DNA from: a bacterium
GTDB taxonomy: Bacteria; Vulcanimicrobiota; Vulcanimicrobiia; Vulcanimicrobiales; Vulcanimicrobiaceae
Length of the DNA stretch: 40,128 bases
Direction: 5' to 3'
Assembly: GCA_021845615.1 (NCBI GenBank)
Contig: JAJZVP010000005.1
Location: forward strand, 1 to 40,128
The notes under the pieces were generated by a model, which was given only the letters and a program-made list of their open reading frames with translations, did not search any database and was not told where the DNA came from. Shown piece after piece: positions 32,705 to 40,128 of this stretch. A program made the position numbers and the translations under genes. Numbering within the stretch: the first letter of the stretch is position 1; each line of letters starts with the position of its first letter.

Positions 32705-34977
32705 GATGGTTGCTCCAGTCTGCGCGCGATCGCGCGTTCGAGTTGTTCTTTTCCGGGGAGGTAGGGCTTCGGCCATCCCGGATCGCGATAGCCGAGATCG
32801 GCCGCCGCGTGAAGGGTCCAGTAGGGATCGGCGAGATGCGGTCGCCCGAGCGCGACGAGATCGGCGCGCCCCCCCGCGATCAGCGCGTTGACCTGTTCGT
32901 GATCGGTGATGTTTCCAACCGCGAGCGTCGCGATTTCGACCTCGTTGCGAATCGCATCGGAGAACGGCGCCTGAAACATGCGCCCGAAGCGCGGGCGGCT
33001 CTGCGGATCGGTCTGGCCGGTCGAAACATCGATGAGATCGGCACCCGCGGCCTTGAACGCGCGCGCGATCTCGATGGCGTCGCGCTCGTCGTTCCCGCCC
33101 TCGCACCAATCGGTCGCCGATATTCGCACCGAGATCGGGCGCTCCGCGGGCCAACGCGCGCGCATCGCACGAAAGACCTCGAGTGGAAAGCGCATTCGAT
33201 TTTCCAGCGGTCCGCCATAACGATCGTTGCGCCGATTCCGGAGCGGCGTGAGGAAGGACGAGAGCAGGTAGCCGTGCGCGCAGTGGAGCTCGAGCATATC
33301 GAAGCCGGCCTCGATCGCCATCTCGACCGCCGCGACAAACTCATCGCGAATCGCGCGCATCCCCGCCTCGTCGAGAGCGAGTGGAACCTGGTTTCCGGGA
33401 GCGTACGGAATCGCCGACGGCCCGACGACCGGCCAGTTCCCCTCCTCGAGCGGCTCGTCCATCCCCTCCCACATCAGTTTCGTCGATCCCTTCGGCCCCG
33501 AATGCCCGAGTTGGAGCGCGATCTTTGCCCGCGTACTCCGGTGCACGAAATCGACGATGCGCTTCCACGCGCCAACGTGCTCCGCTGCATACATGCCGGT
33601 GCATCCCGGCGTGATACGCCCCTGCGCGCTCACGCAGGTCATCTCGGTAACCACGAGCCCGGCACCGCCGAGCGCACGACTTCCATAGTGGACGAGATGG
33701 AAATCGTTGGGGGTGCCGTCGACGGCGCTGTAGGTATCCATCGGCGAGAGGACGACGCGATTTCGAAGGGTGAGTCCGCGCAGCGAAAACGGCGAGAACA
33801 TCGGCGGAATCGGAGGCCCGCCGAAATGAGCTTCCACGCTTTCGACGTACGCGGCGTCGCGCGCGCGAAGATTTTCGTGCCCTATCCGTTGGCTCCGCGT
33901 CAGCAGACTGTAGGCGAAGGTTTCGGGATCGAGCCGCGCGTAGCGCTCGACATTTTCGAACCATCGCGTCGAATTTCTCGCGGCGTTCTGTAATTTGAGC
34001 ACTTCGAGTTTCCGCTCGCTCTCGTACCCAGCAAAAGCTTCGTCGAGACGATCGCAACGTTCGAAGGACTCGACGAGCGCGATGGCATCTTCCATCGCCA
34101 TCTTCGTTCCCGAGCCGACCGAAAAATGCGCCGTGTGCGCGGCGTCACCGACGAGCACCAGGTTTCCGTCGTACCAGCGCTCGTTTTCCACGAAGGTAAA
34201 ATCGATCCACGCGCTGCCGCGGCGGTGGCCGGGGTTTACTTGCAGTCGGTGGCCGCCCAATTCCTCGGCAAAGAGCGCCTCGCAGAACGCCACCGTCGCG
34301 GCCGCATCGGCGCGGTCGAGGCCGTGCGCGCGCCAGGTCTCTTCGCGGCACTCGACGATGAAGGTGCTCGTGCGATCGTCGAAGCGGTAGGCGTGAACGG
34401 CGAACCAGCCGTGTTCGCTGCGTTTGAAAAAAAACGTGAACGCATCGAGCGGAATCGTGCTTCCCAGCCAGACGAATTTGCAACGTCCGCCCGAGACGGT
34501 CGGCCGGAACACGGAGGCGTAACGATTGCGGGTGGACGAATGGACGCCGTCGGCGGCGATAACGATATCGCAGCCGGCGCGAAAAACATCGAGATCCTCA
34601 ACGCGTTCGCGATAACGCATATCGACGCCGAGCGCGAGAGCGCGCTCGTGGAGAATCGCGAGCAGATGTTTGCGCGAGATGCCCGCGAAGCCGTGCCCGC
34701 TCGAACGAACGCTCGCGCCGCGAACGTGAATCTCGATATCGTCCCAATGCACGAAACTGCGCTCGATTCGCGCGAAGCTCTCCGGATCGGCGACCGCGAG
34801 CCCATCGAGCGTTGCGTCGGAGAAGACGACTCCCCAGCCGAAGGTATCACCGAACGGATTGCGTTCGACGAGTTCGACGCGCCATTCGGGAAAGCGCGCC
34901 TTCGCAAGCAGTGCCGCGTAGAGCCCGCCGGGGCCGCCTCCGAGCACGCGCAGGTGCAGCGAGCCGTTCGGGTTCAT
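32701..34977 (-). CDS. Bifunctional FAD-dependent monooxygenase / NADH:flavin oxidoreductase (old yellow enzyme) fusion; salicylyl-CoA 5-hydroxylase / 2-aminobenzoyl-CoA monooxygenase-reductase type
   Basis: N-domain [32 protein letters not shown]..., [28 protein letters not shown]-domain [26 protein letters not shown]...[27 protein letters not shown]; start at CAT 34975-34977. Confidence 0.93.
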   Translation of the reverse strand: MNPNGSLHLRVLGGGPGGLYAALLAKARFPEWRVELVERNPFGDTFGWGVVFSDATLDGLAVADPESFARIERSFVHWDDIEIHVRGASVRSSGHGFAGISRKHLLAILHERALALGVDMRYRERVEDLDVFRAGCDIVIAADGVHSSTRNRYASVFRPTVSGGRCKFVWLGSTIPLDAFTFFFKRSEHGWFAVHAYRFDDRTSTFIVECREETWRAHGLDRADAAATVAFCEALFAEELGGHRLQVNPGHRRGSAWIDFTFVENERWYDGNLVLVGDAAHTAHFSVGSGTKMAMEDAIALVESFERCDRLDEAFAGYESERKLEVLKLQNAARNSTRWFENVERYARLDPETFAYSLLTRSQRIGHENLRARDAAYVESVEAHFGGPPIPPMFSPFSLRGLTLRNRVVLSPMDTYSAVDGTPNDFHLVHYGSRALGGAGLVVTEMTCVSAQGRITPGCTGMYAAEHVGAWKRIVDFVHRSTRAKIALQLGHSGPKGSTKLMWEGMDEPLEEGNWPVVGPSAIPYAPGNQVPLALDEAGMRAIRDEFVAAVEMAIEAGFDMLELHCAHGYLLSSFLTPLRNRRNDRYGGPLENRMRFPLEVFRAMRARWPAERPISVRISATDWCEGGNDERDAIEIARAFKAAGADLIDVSTGQTDPQSRPRFGRMFQAPFSDAIRNEVEIATLAVGNITDHEQVNALIAGGRADLVALGRPHLADPYWTLHAAADLGYRDPGWPKPYLPGKEQLERAIARRLEQPS

Positions 34978-36488
34978 GCGAGGACGCGGTCGGCGAGCAC
35001 CGCCTGCGCGGCGCGGCGCCCCGGAAAGCCGCTCACGCAGCCGCCCGGATGCGTCCCCGAACCGCAGAGATAGAGCCCGCGCACCGGCGCGCGCACGCCG
35101 AAGCGCGCTTCGAAGATCTGCCCGGGGAGCAACTCGCCGTGAAAGATGTGTCCGCCGACGAGCCCGAACCGCTCTTCGAGATCGGGAGCGGCCATCAACT
35201 GTTGCGCCTCGATCGCGTTGGGAATATTCGGCGCGTAGCGCGCGAGCATGGCGACGATCTTCTTTGCGGCCGTATCGCGGCGCGCAGCACTCCAACCATC
35301 GGGGCGATCGTAGGGAAAATACTGCGCGAAGATCGAGAGAATATGCTTTCCCTGTGGAGCGAGGCTGGGATCGGTCGGCGTCTGCATGAAACACTCGAGC
35401 ATCGGCTCCTCGCTCTCACCGAGGCGCCGTGCATCGTCGTGCGCCCGCTGCAGAAACGAGAGATCGGGCGCGACGTGGATCGTCGCACGATGATGGGATT
35501 GCGGCGTCGTCCCCGGGCGCGCGGTAAAGTTCGGCAGCTCGCCGAGAGCGAGATTGAGTTTGAGCGCCGGCCCGACGCTCTGCCAGGCGGCGAGCCGACG
35601 TTTGCTCGCATCGTCGAGATGTTCCTCGCCGAGAAGCTCGCGGTAGGTCGTGATCGGGTGCGCGTTCGAGAGCACCGCGCACGCGCGAAACTCGCGTCCG
35701 TCTGCGGTAACGACGCCGACGACGGAGTCGCCGTCGCGCAGCAATCCCGTGACGTTCGCTTCGGTGAGCGCATGAGCACCGCGCGCCTGCGCCGCCGAGA
35801 GCAGTGCTTGCGAGATCGCGCCCATTCCGCCGCGCACGAAGCCCCACGCGCCTTGCACGCCGAAGACGCGCCCAGCGTAATGATGGGCGAGTACGTATCC
35901 GGTACCGGCGTCGAACGGCCCCCGGTAGGTGCCGATCAGCCCATCGGTCGCCAACGTCGCTTGGAGCACCGGCGTGCGCACGTGTCGCTCCACGAGCTCG
36001 GCGGCACTCCCCTCCAATGCAGCGCGCACGTGTGCATCGAAGCGATCGAAGCGCGGCTCCATATCCGCGAAGCTTTCGAAGAGCGCCGAACCGAGCGCCG
36101 TTGCCTCGCGTTCGAAGGCGGCAAAGCCTGCGTTATCGGCGGAATCGAAGCGTGCGATCTCCGCGGCGTTTTTCTCGTCGTCGGCGCCGAGCAAGAGCGA
36201 GCGCCCATCGAGCAGCGGTGTAAAGGACGCGGGATCCTTGCGGTAGGCATCGTAGCCGTGCGCGCGCAGATCGAGCCGATCGATCAGCCAGGGGTCGAGC
36301 AGGCTGCAGACGTAGCTCGCCGCCGAGATCGTGTACCCCGGCCAGCGGTCGCGCTCGCTCACCGTCGCACCGCCGATACGATCGGAGCGCTCGAGGATGA
36401 GGACCCGCAGGCCGGCTTCGGCGAGCAGTGCGGCGGCGGCCAAGCCGTTATGCCCGCTCCCAATCACGAGCGCGTCGTAGGTTTCCAT
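34974..36488 (-). CDS. FAD-dependent NAD(P)-type oxidoreductase, phytoene-desaturase/PYROXD2-like
   Basis: [66 protein letters not shown]... [24 protein letters not shown]. Confidence 0.92.
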   Translation of the reverse strand: METYDALVIGSGHNGLAAAALLAEAGLRVLILERSDRIGGATVSERDRWPGYTISAASYVCSLLDPWLIDRLDLRAHGYDAYRKDPASFTPLLDGRSLLLGADDEKNAAEIARFDSADNAGFAAFEREATALGSALFESFADMEPRFDRFDAHVRAALEGSAAELVERHVRTPVLQATLATDGLIGTYRGPFDAGTGYVLAHHYAGRVFGVQGAWGFVRGGMGAISQALLSAAQARGAHALTEANVTGLLRDGDSVVGVVTADGREFRACAVLSNAHPITTYRELLGEEHLDDASKRRLAAWQSVGPALKLNLALGELPNFTARPGTTPQSHHRATIHVAPDLSFLQRAHDDARRLGESEEPMLECFMQTPTDPSLAPQGKHILSIFAQYFPYDRPDGWSAARRDTAAKKIVAMLARYAPNIPNAIEAQQLMAAPDLEERFGLVGGHIFHGELLPGQIFEARFGVRAPVRGLYLCGSGTHPGGCVSGFPGRRAAQAVLADRVLA

Positions 36489-36494
36489 ACCCGT

Positions 36495-36500
36495 TCTATA
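36495..36500 (-). promoter_or_regulatory. Candidate -10 element (TATAGA) 6 nt before the start codon of the 34974-36488 gene
   Basis: Minus strand TTGTATAGAACGGGTATGG; spacing would give a leaderless transcript. Confidence 0.45.
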
Positions 36501-36513
36501 CAAGCCAGGGGCG

Positions 36514-36717
36514 ATGAACTCTTGGCGGCTTCGCACACTTCGCATCGCCATCGCTCTGCTACCGGTGCTCGCCTTCGCCGTCGGCACCCCGTTGCTCAAC
36601 CATGTCGAGCCCCGCATCGTGGGGCTGCCGCTCAACCTCGCCTGGGTCATTCTCTGGATTCTGCTAACGCCGCTCTGCCTGATGGCGATCGAGCGGCTGC
36701 GGAACGTGAAAACCTAA
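36514..36717 (+). CDS. DUF3311 family small membrane protein
   Basis: MNSWRLRTLRIAIALLPVLAFAVGTPLLNHVEPRIVGLPLNLAWVILWILLTPLCLMAIERLRNVKT. Confidence 0.83.
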   Translation: MNSWRLRTLRIAIALLPVLAFAVGTPLLNHVEPRIVGLPLNLAWVILWILLTPLCLMAIERLRNVKT

Positions 36718-38201
36718 TGCTTGCATCGGCGCTCGCGGGGCGGATCGCGCTCTCCATCGTCGCCGTGGTGATCGCCGGGACGATCGCTTTCGCGTTGCTC
36801 AATCTCAAACGCGGTCGCGTCGACCCCACCGAATACGCGATCGGCGGGCGAAGTTTCGGCACCATCTTCCTGTGGGTGCTGCTCGCGGGTGAGATCTACA
36901 CCGCCTTCACCTTTCTCGGTGCCGCAGGCTGGGTCTATCTTCACGGCGCGGCGGCGTATTATATTCCGGCGTACGGCGCGATCGGCTACCTCGTGGGCTA
37001 CGCGCTGCTCCCACGGATTCGGCGCCTCGGCGCCGAGCGCGGCCTCGTCACGGCGCCCGACCTGCTGGCAAATTATTATCGCAGCCCACGGCTCGGCGTG
37101 CTCGCGGCGATCCTCTACGTGATCCTCGCGTTGCCGTACGTGACGCTCCAACTCAGCGGACTGCAGATCGTACTCTCGAGCGCCGGATACGGCTGGCTCG
37201 ATGGAGCGATCGGCGCGGCGGTCGCCTTTACGGCGATCGCGCTCTTTACGTTCACCGCCGGGTTGCGCGGCACGGCGTGGGCGAGTTTGGTAAAGGACGG
37301 CTTGGTGCTCGCGGTCGTGCTCTTCGCGGGCATCGCCCTGCCGATCCACTTCTTCGGCTCGCTCGGCGGAATGTTCGCGCAACTCCAACGCACGAATGCC
37401 GCCCTGCTCACCCTTCCGACCGGCGATGCGCCGTTCGGGCAAGTGTGGTTCATAACGACGGTGTTGTTTACCGGCATCGGGTTTTATATGGGCCCGCATT
37501 CGATCGCCGCAACGTTCTCCGCGCGCAGCGACAACACGCTGCGGCGGAATGCCATGCTTTTGCCGCTCTACTCGATCGTGTTGATCGTCATCTTCTTCGC
37601 CGGCTATGCGGCGTTATTGCTGGTACCGGGGCTGCACGGGCACGCCGCCGACCAATCGTTTTTGCTCGTCATCGCGCGCTACTATCCGCCCTGGGTGATG
37701 GGCTTCGTCGCCGGCGCCGGAGCGCTCGCGGCGCTGGTGCCATCCTCGGCACTCATTTTAGCCTCGGCGGCGATCGTGGTGCGCAACATCGTGCGCCCGG
37801 CCTTCCCCGGCCGCATCGACGAGCGACACGAAACGTTGGCGATGCGCGTCGCGGTGATCGCGATCTCCGCAGCGGCGCTGCTTGCATGGTGGCTCGCGCC
37901 CGAGACGCTCGGATCGCTCTTGCTGGTGTACTACAGCGGCATCACGCAATTTTTGCCCGGGGTGGTCGGAGCGGCATTCGGTCTACGGCTGCGCGGCATC
38001 GCGGTGACGCTCGGCCTTGCGGCGGGCGTCGTGACTGCGGCGTTGCTGACCTACGTGCTCGCCCATCTCGGCTTCAATCCCGGGTTCGGCGGGCTCATCG
38101 CGAACCTGCTCGTCGTCGCACTCGTCGAGTGGCTCGCCCCAAAAACGAAGACGAGCCCGCCGATGGCGAACTCGTCTTTCGAAGCTCCTACGACCGACTA
38201 G
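36717..38201 (+). CDS. Sodium:solute symporter (SSS) family protein, second copy
   Basis: Start overlaps DUF3311 stop (TAATG); RVDPTEYAIGGRSFGTIFLWVLLAGEIYTAFTFLGAAGWVYLHG... Confidence 0.92.
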   Translation: MLASALAGRIALSIVAVVIAGTIAFALLNLKRGRVDPTEYAIGGRSFGTIFLWVLLAGEIYTAFTFLGAAGWVYLHGAAAYYIPAYGAIGYLVGYALLPRIRRLGAERGLVTAPDLLANYYRSPRLGVLAAILYVILALPYVTLQLSGLQIVLSSAGYGWLDGAIGAAVAFTAIALFTFTAGLRGTAWASLVKDGLVLAVVLFAGIALPIHFFGSLGGMFAQLQRTNAALLTLPTGDAPFGQVWFITTVLFTGIGFYMGPHSIAATFSARSDNTLRRNAMLLPLYSIVLIVIFFAGYAALLLVPGLHGHAADQSFLLVIARYYPPWVMGFVAGAGALAALVPSSALILASAAIVVRNIVRPAFPGRIDERHETLAMRVAVIAISAAALLAWWLAPETLGSLLLVYYSGITQFLPGVVGAAFGLRLRGIAVTLGLAAGVVTAALLTYVLAHLGFNPGFGGLIANLLVVALVEWLAPKTKTSPPMANSSFEAPTTD

Positions 38202-38530
38202 CGGTAGCTGGGAGCGCTCCGCTGCGACTGGAAGCAGTCGCGGCAGTACACGGGCTTATCGCCGCGCGGATTGAAGGGCACTTCGGCGACGCCGCCGCAC
38301 CCGTTACAGGTGGCGGTGAACATTTCGCGCTGGCGACCTGCGCCACCACCCATGCCAGCACCACCGCCGCCGCCCGCAGTGCCGCGCTGCGCTTTACGCG
38401 CTTGGCGACAATCCAGACACCGGTTGGGTTTATTCTGGAACCCTTTTTGTTCGTAAAACCGCTGTTCTCCAGCGGTAAAAGCGAATTTGCTGCCGCAATC
38501 AACGCAGTTCAGCATTTCATCAACGTACAC
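38198..38530 (-). CDS. Zinc-ribbon protein (CxxC-x17-CxxC domain type)
   Basis: LNCVDCGSKFAFTAGEQRFYEQKGFQNKPNRCLDCR ... CNGCGGVAEVPFNPRGDKPVYCRDCF; GTG start preceded by GGAAAGG preferred over ATG at 38548. Confidence 0.85.
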   Translation of the reverse strand: MYVDEMLNCVDCGSKFAFTAGEQRFYEQKGFQNKPNRCLDCRQARKAQRGTAGGGGGAGMGGGAGRQREMFTATCNGCGGVAEVPFNPRGDKPVYCRDCFQSQRSAPSYR

Positions 38531-38650
38531 TAGACGAGACCTTTCCATTTCCTAGTAAGAACACGTTTCTTCGACTCGCCTGGTACGCCATGTAAAACCG
38601 GACCCGCGGACTTCGAAACCATTCGGGGAGTATCCCCGGCCGCCACCATA

Positions 38651-38810
38651 GCACAAAAGAGGGCTCCTCTGCAATCGCTTCGAGCGCGAGCGAGCAGCCC
38701 CACGGGGGTTGGGGCCGGTGCTGGGCTGCCGACTGTTCAGAGGAGCCGGGGCGCGCGAGATGCGTCGCTATGGGGCTCCCCTGTATCGTCAGCCCGCTCC
38801 TCGGAGCTAC
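38651..38810. other. Highly structured noncoding region (nested and alternative hairpins); ncRNA/leader candidate
   Basis: GGCTCCTCTG (38662-38671) / CAGAGGAGCC (38738-38747) perfect 10-bp arms enclosing GCAGCCC/GGGCTGC (38694-38700/38723-38729) and CGCT-TCG-AGCG (38676-38686); third arm GGCTCCCCTG (38774-38783); hairpin GCTCC-TC-GGAGC (38796-38807). Confidence 0.4.
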
Positions 38811-38979
38811 GTCTGAGCCCACGCGCCTTTATTGCCCCCTTGCATATCTATTCGTGATTCTGGCCCAATCGCGTATCAGGCCGACTGTTTTTCGTCGAAG
38901 GGAGTCCAATGGCCGGACCGATGCGATAGCGACCCGCAGTGAAGGGTAAAATAGGGCGACGTTTTGAAAGCGTTCTGAC

Positions 38980-39723
38980 ATGGAAATGGAAGTTGTATCA
39001 CTGCGCAAAGAAGTGCGGCGGCTTCGGCTCCTCATCGTTGGAGCTACTGCGTTATTCAGCCTGGCATTGCTTGGCACGGCAGGTTATATGACAAATGCCG
39101 CGTCTTTCAACGCGATAACCGTTCACCGCATTAACATCGTTGACAACGACGGTGTCCTACGCATGGTGCTGGCCAACAAGGATAATTTCCCGCCCCCTCT
39201 AGAGCATGGCAAACCCACCGGAAGCCGAGACAATCATGGCCTTGCCGGTATTCTTTTCTATAATGATCGGGGAGACGAAAGCGGCGGTATCGTTTTGAAG
39301 GGCCGAAAGATCGCCGGAGTACCCGTTGCCCAATCGATGCTAAATTTTGACGACTTCGAGAGCAATGAAGCGGTGCAGTTGGTCTACAGCCGTAATGGCG
39401 CGAACCGCAGCGAGGGGCTCATGGTTACGCAGCAGGCAAATGCCCCAATTGCAGCATTCCGCCCCGCAATTCATGCGGCCCTTCGACTTCCGAAGGGTTC
39501 ATCTGCACGCGCAGCAGCGCTCGCTAAACTTCGCGACGAGGGCGCATTTGGGCACCTTCGCATGTTCACAGGCCTTACGGAGGACGGGCGATCGGTTCTC
39601 TACCTAGCGGACGCTCAGGGGCGACCACGACTCGCTTTTGTCGTTACGTCGAATGGCCGCGCTAAGATCGAATTTCTCGATAAGCACGGCAAAGCGGTAA
39701 AAGACATAAGCACGCACGGTTAA
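38980..39723 (+). CDS. Membrane-anchored protein of unknown function
   Basis: MEMEVVSLRKEVRRLRLLIVGATALFSLALLGTAGYMTNAASFNAITVHRINIVDNDGVLRMVLANKDNF...; one N-terminal TM, then soluble domain. Confidence 0.75.
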   Translation: MEMEVVSLRKEVRRLRLLIVGATALFSLALLGTAGYMTNAASFNAITVHRINIVDNDGVLRMVLANKDNFPPPLEHGKPTGSRDNHGLAGILFYNDRGDESGGIVLKGRKIAGVPVAQSMLNFDDFESNEAVQLVYSRNGANRSEGLMVTQQANAPIAAFRPAIHAALRLPKGSSARAAALAKLRDEGAFGHLRMFTGLTEDGRSVLYLADAQGRPRLAFVVTSNGRAKIEFLDKHGKAVKDISTHG

Positions 39724-39839
39724 CTTTTTCGTTCAGAGCTGCATAGAACGTTCCCGAGGGTAACCCCGCACCGTCTGGTAAAACGTATAGCTGACCGCGA
39801 CGCAATCTTCAAAAATCGATGCTGCCCGTCCTACAGTCC

Positions 39840-40128
39840 GGAATGTGTCAATGGGTTTGAGACCACCGGAAGTTGAAAAATACTACGCGGCCTCTGGCCG
39901 GTTGATGTAGACGACGGGTTGGATCGCGGGCGGTTCCGGTGTACCGTGGACGAAACGTTCGGGATGTGCCTCCCACGCGTTGCGCAGAACGGTGCGGCGC
40001 ACGCTCGTCCGCTCCTCGACCCGACCGTGATGAACGTCGCTCGGTGTGAGAAGCGCAAGACCGCTATGCCGATGCTGCTGGTTGTACCAGGGGAAGAAGG
40101 CGCGGCAGAACTCACGCGCCTGCTCGAT
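39840..40128 (-). mobile_element. 3' end of an IS3-like insertion sequence (truncated by window edge)
   Basis: Transposase C-terminus plus TGTGTCAATGGGTTTGAGACCACCGG, resembling IS3-type termini; exact boundary uncertain. Confidence 0.65.
39883..40128 (-). CDS. IS3 family transposase, C-terminal part of integrase core (partial)
   Basis: Manual translation: IEQAREFCRAFFPWYNQQHRHSGLALLTPSDVHHGRVEERTSVRRTVLRNAWEAHPERFVHGTPEPPAIQPVVYINRPEAA*. Confidence 0.85.
   Translation of the reverse strand: MEQAREFCRAFFPWYNQQHRHSGLALLTPSDVHHGRVEERTSVRRTVLRNAWEAHPERFVHGTPEPPAIQPVVYINRPEAA

Noticed and set aside
34978-35394. N-terminal extension of the FAD/OYE fusion ORF
   Set aside because: Overlaps the upstream oxidoreductase in another frame; homologous start is [18 protein letters not shown] at 34977
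34812-36716. N-terminal two thirds of the 1129-aa plus-strand ORF ending at 38201
   Set aside because: Antisense to the PYROXD2-like gene; only the SSS part from 36717 looks real
38651-38810. SRP (4.5S) RNA or tmRNA identity for the structured region
   Set aside because: The conserved SRP apical GGAAG-type loop motif and tmRNA GGTTCGA end were not found

Overview
GC-rich bacterial chromosomal segment in three parts. (1) 1-15.3 kb, minus strand: ribosomal-protein/translation gene block in spc-S10-str order (rplF partial, rpsH, rpsN [Zn type], rplE, rplX, rplN, rpsQ, rpmC, rplP, rpsC, rplV, rpsS, rplB, rplW, rplD, rplC ... rpsJ, tuf, fusA, rpsG, rpsL). It is interrupted between rplC and rpsJ by about 3.6 kb of metabolic and uncharacterised genes. 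rplC and rpsL each have a readable TTGACG-N17/18-TATA(G/C)T promoter. (2) 15.4-23.2 kb: accessory genes, including an apparently autoregulated membrane protein/GntR/serine-hydrolase operon, an acyltransferase, secreted proteins, a prepilin-like pair, an alpha/beta hydrolase and an EamA transporter. (3) 23.2-38.2 kb: a catabolic locus. It has an aminobenzoate/benzoate-type CoA ligase, acyl-CoA dehydrogenase, enoyl-CoA hydratase, SDR, a fused FAD-monooxygenase/old-yellow-enzyme protein (salicylyl-CoA 5-hydroxylase / 2-aminobenzoyl-CoA monooxygenase-reductase type), a RidA protein and a PYROXD2-like oxidoreductase. Two separate DUF3311 + sodium:solute symporter pairs bracket it. The best hypothesis is an aerobic CoA-dependent anthranilate-type (2-aminobenzoate) degradation locus. 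The right end has a zinc-ribbon gene, a strongly structured noncoding region, an orphan membrane-anchored protein and the 3' end of an IS3-like transposase. No tRNA, rRNA or CRISPR array was recognised. Product calls come from reading the translations; no database search was run.
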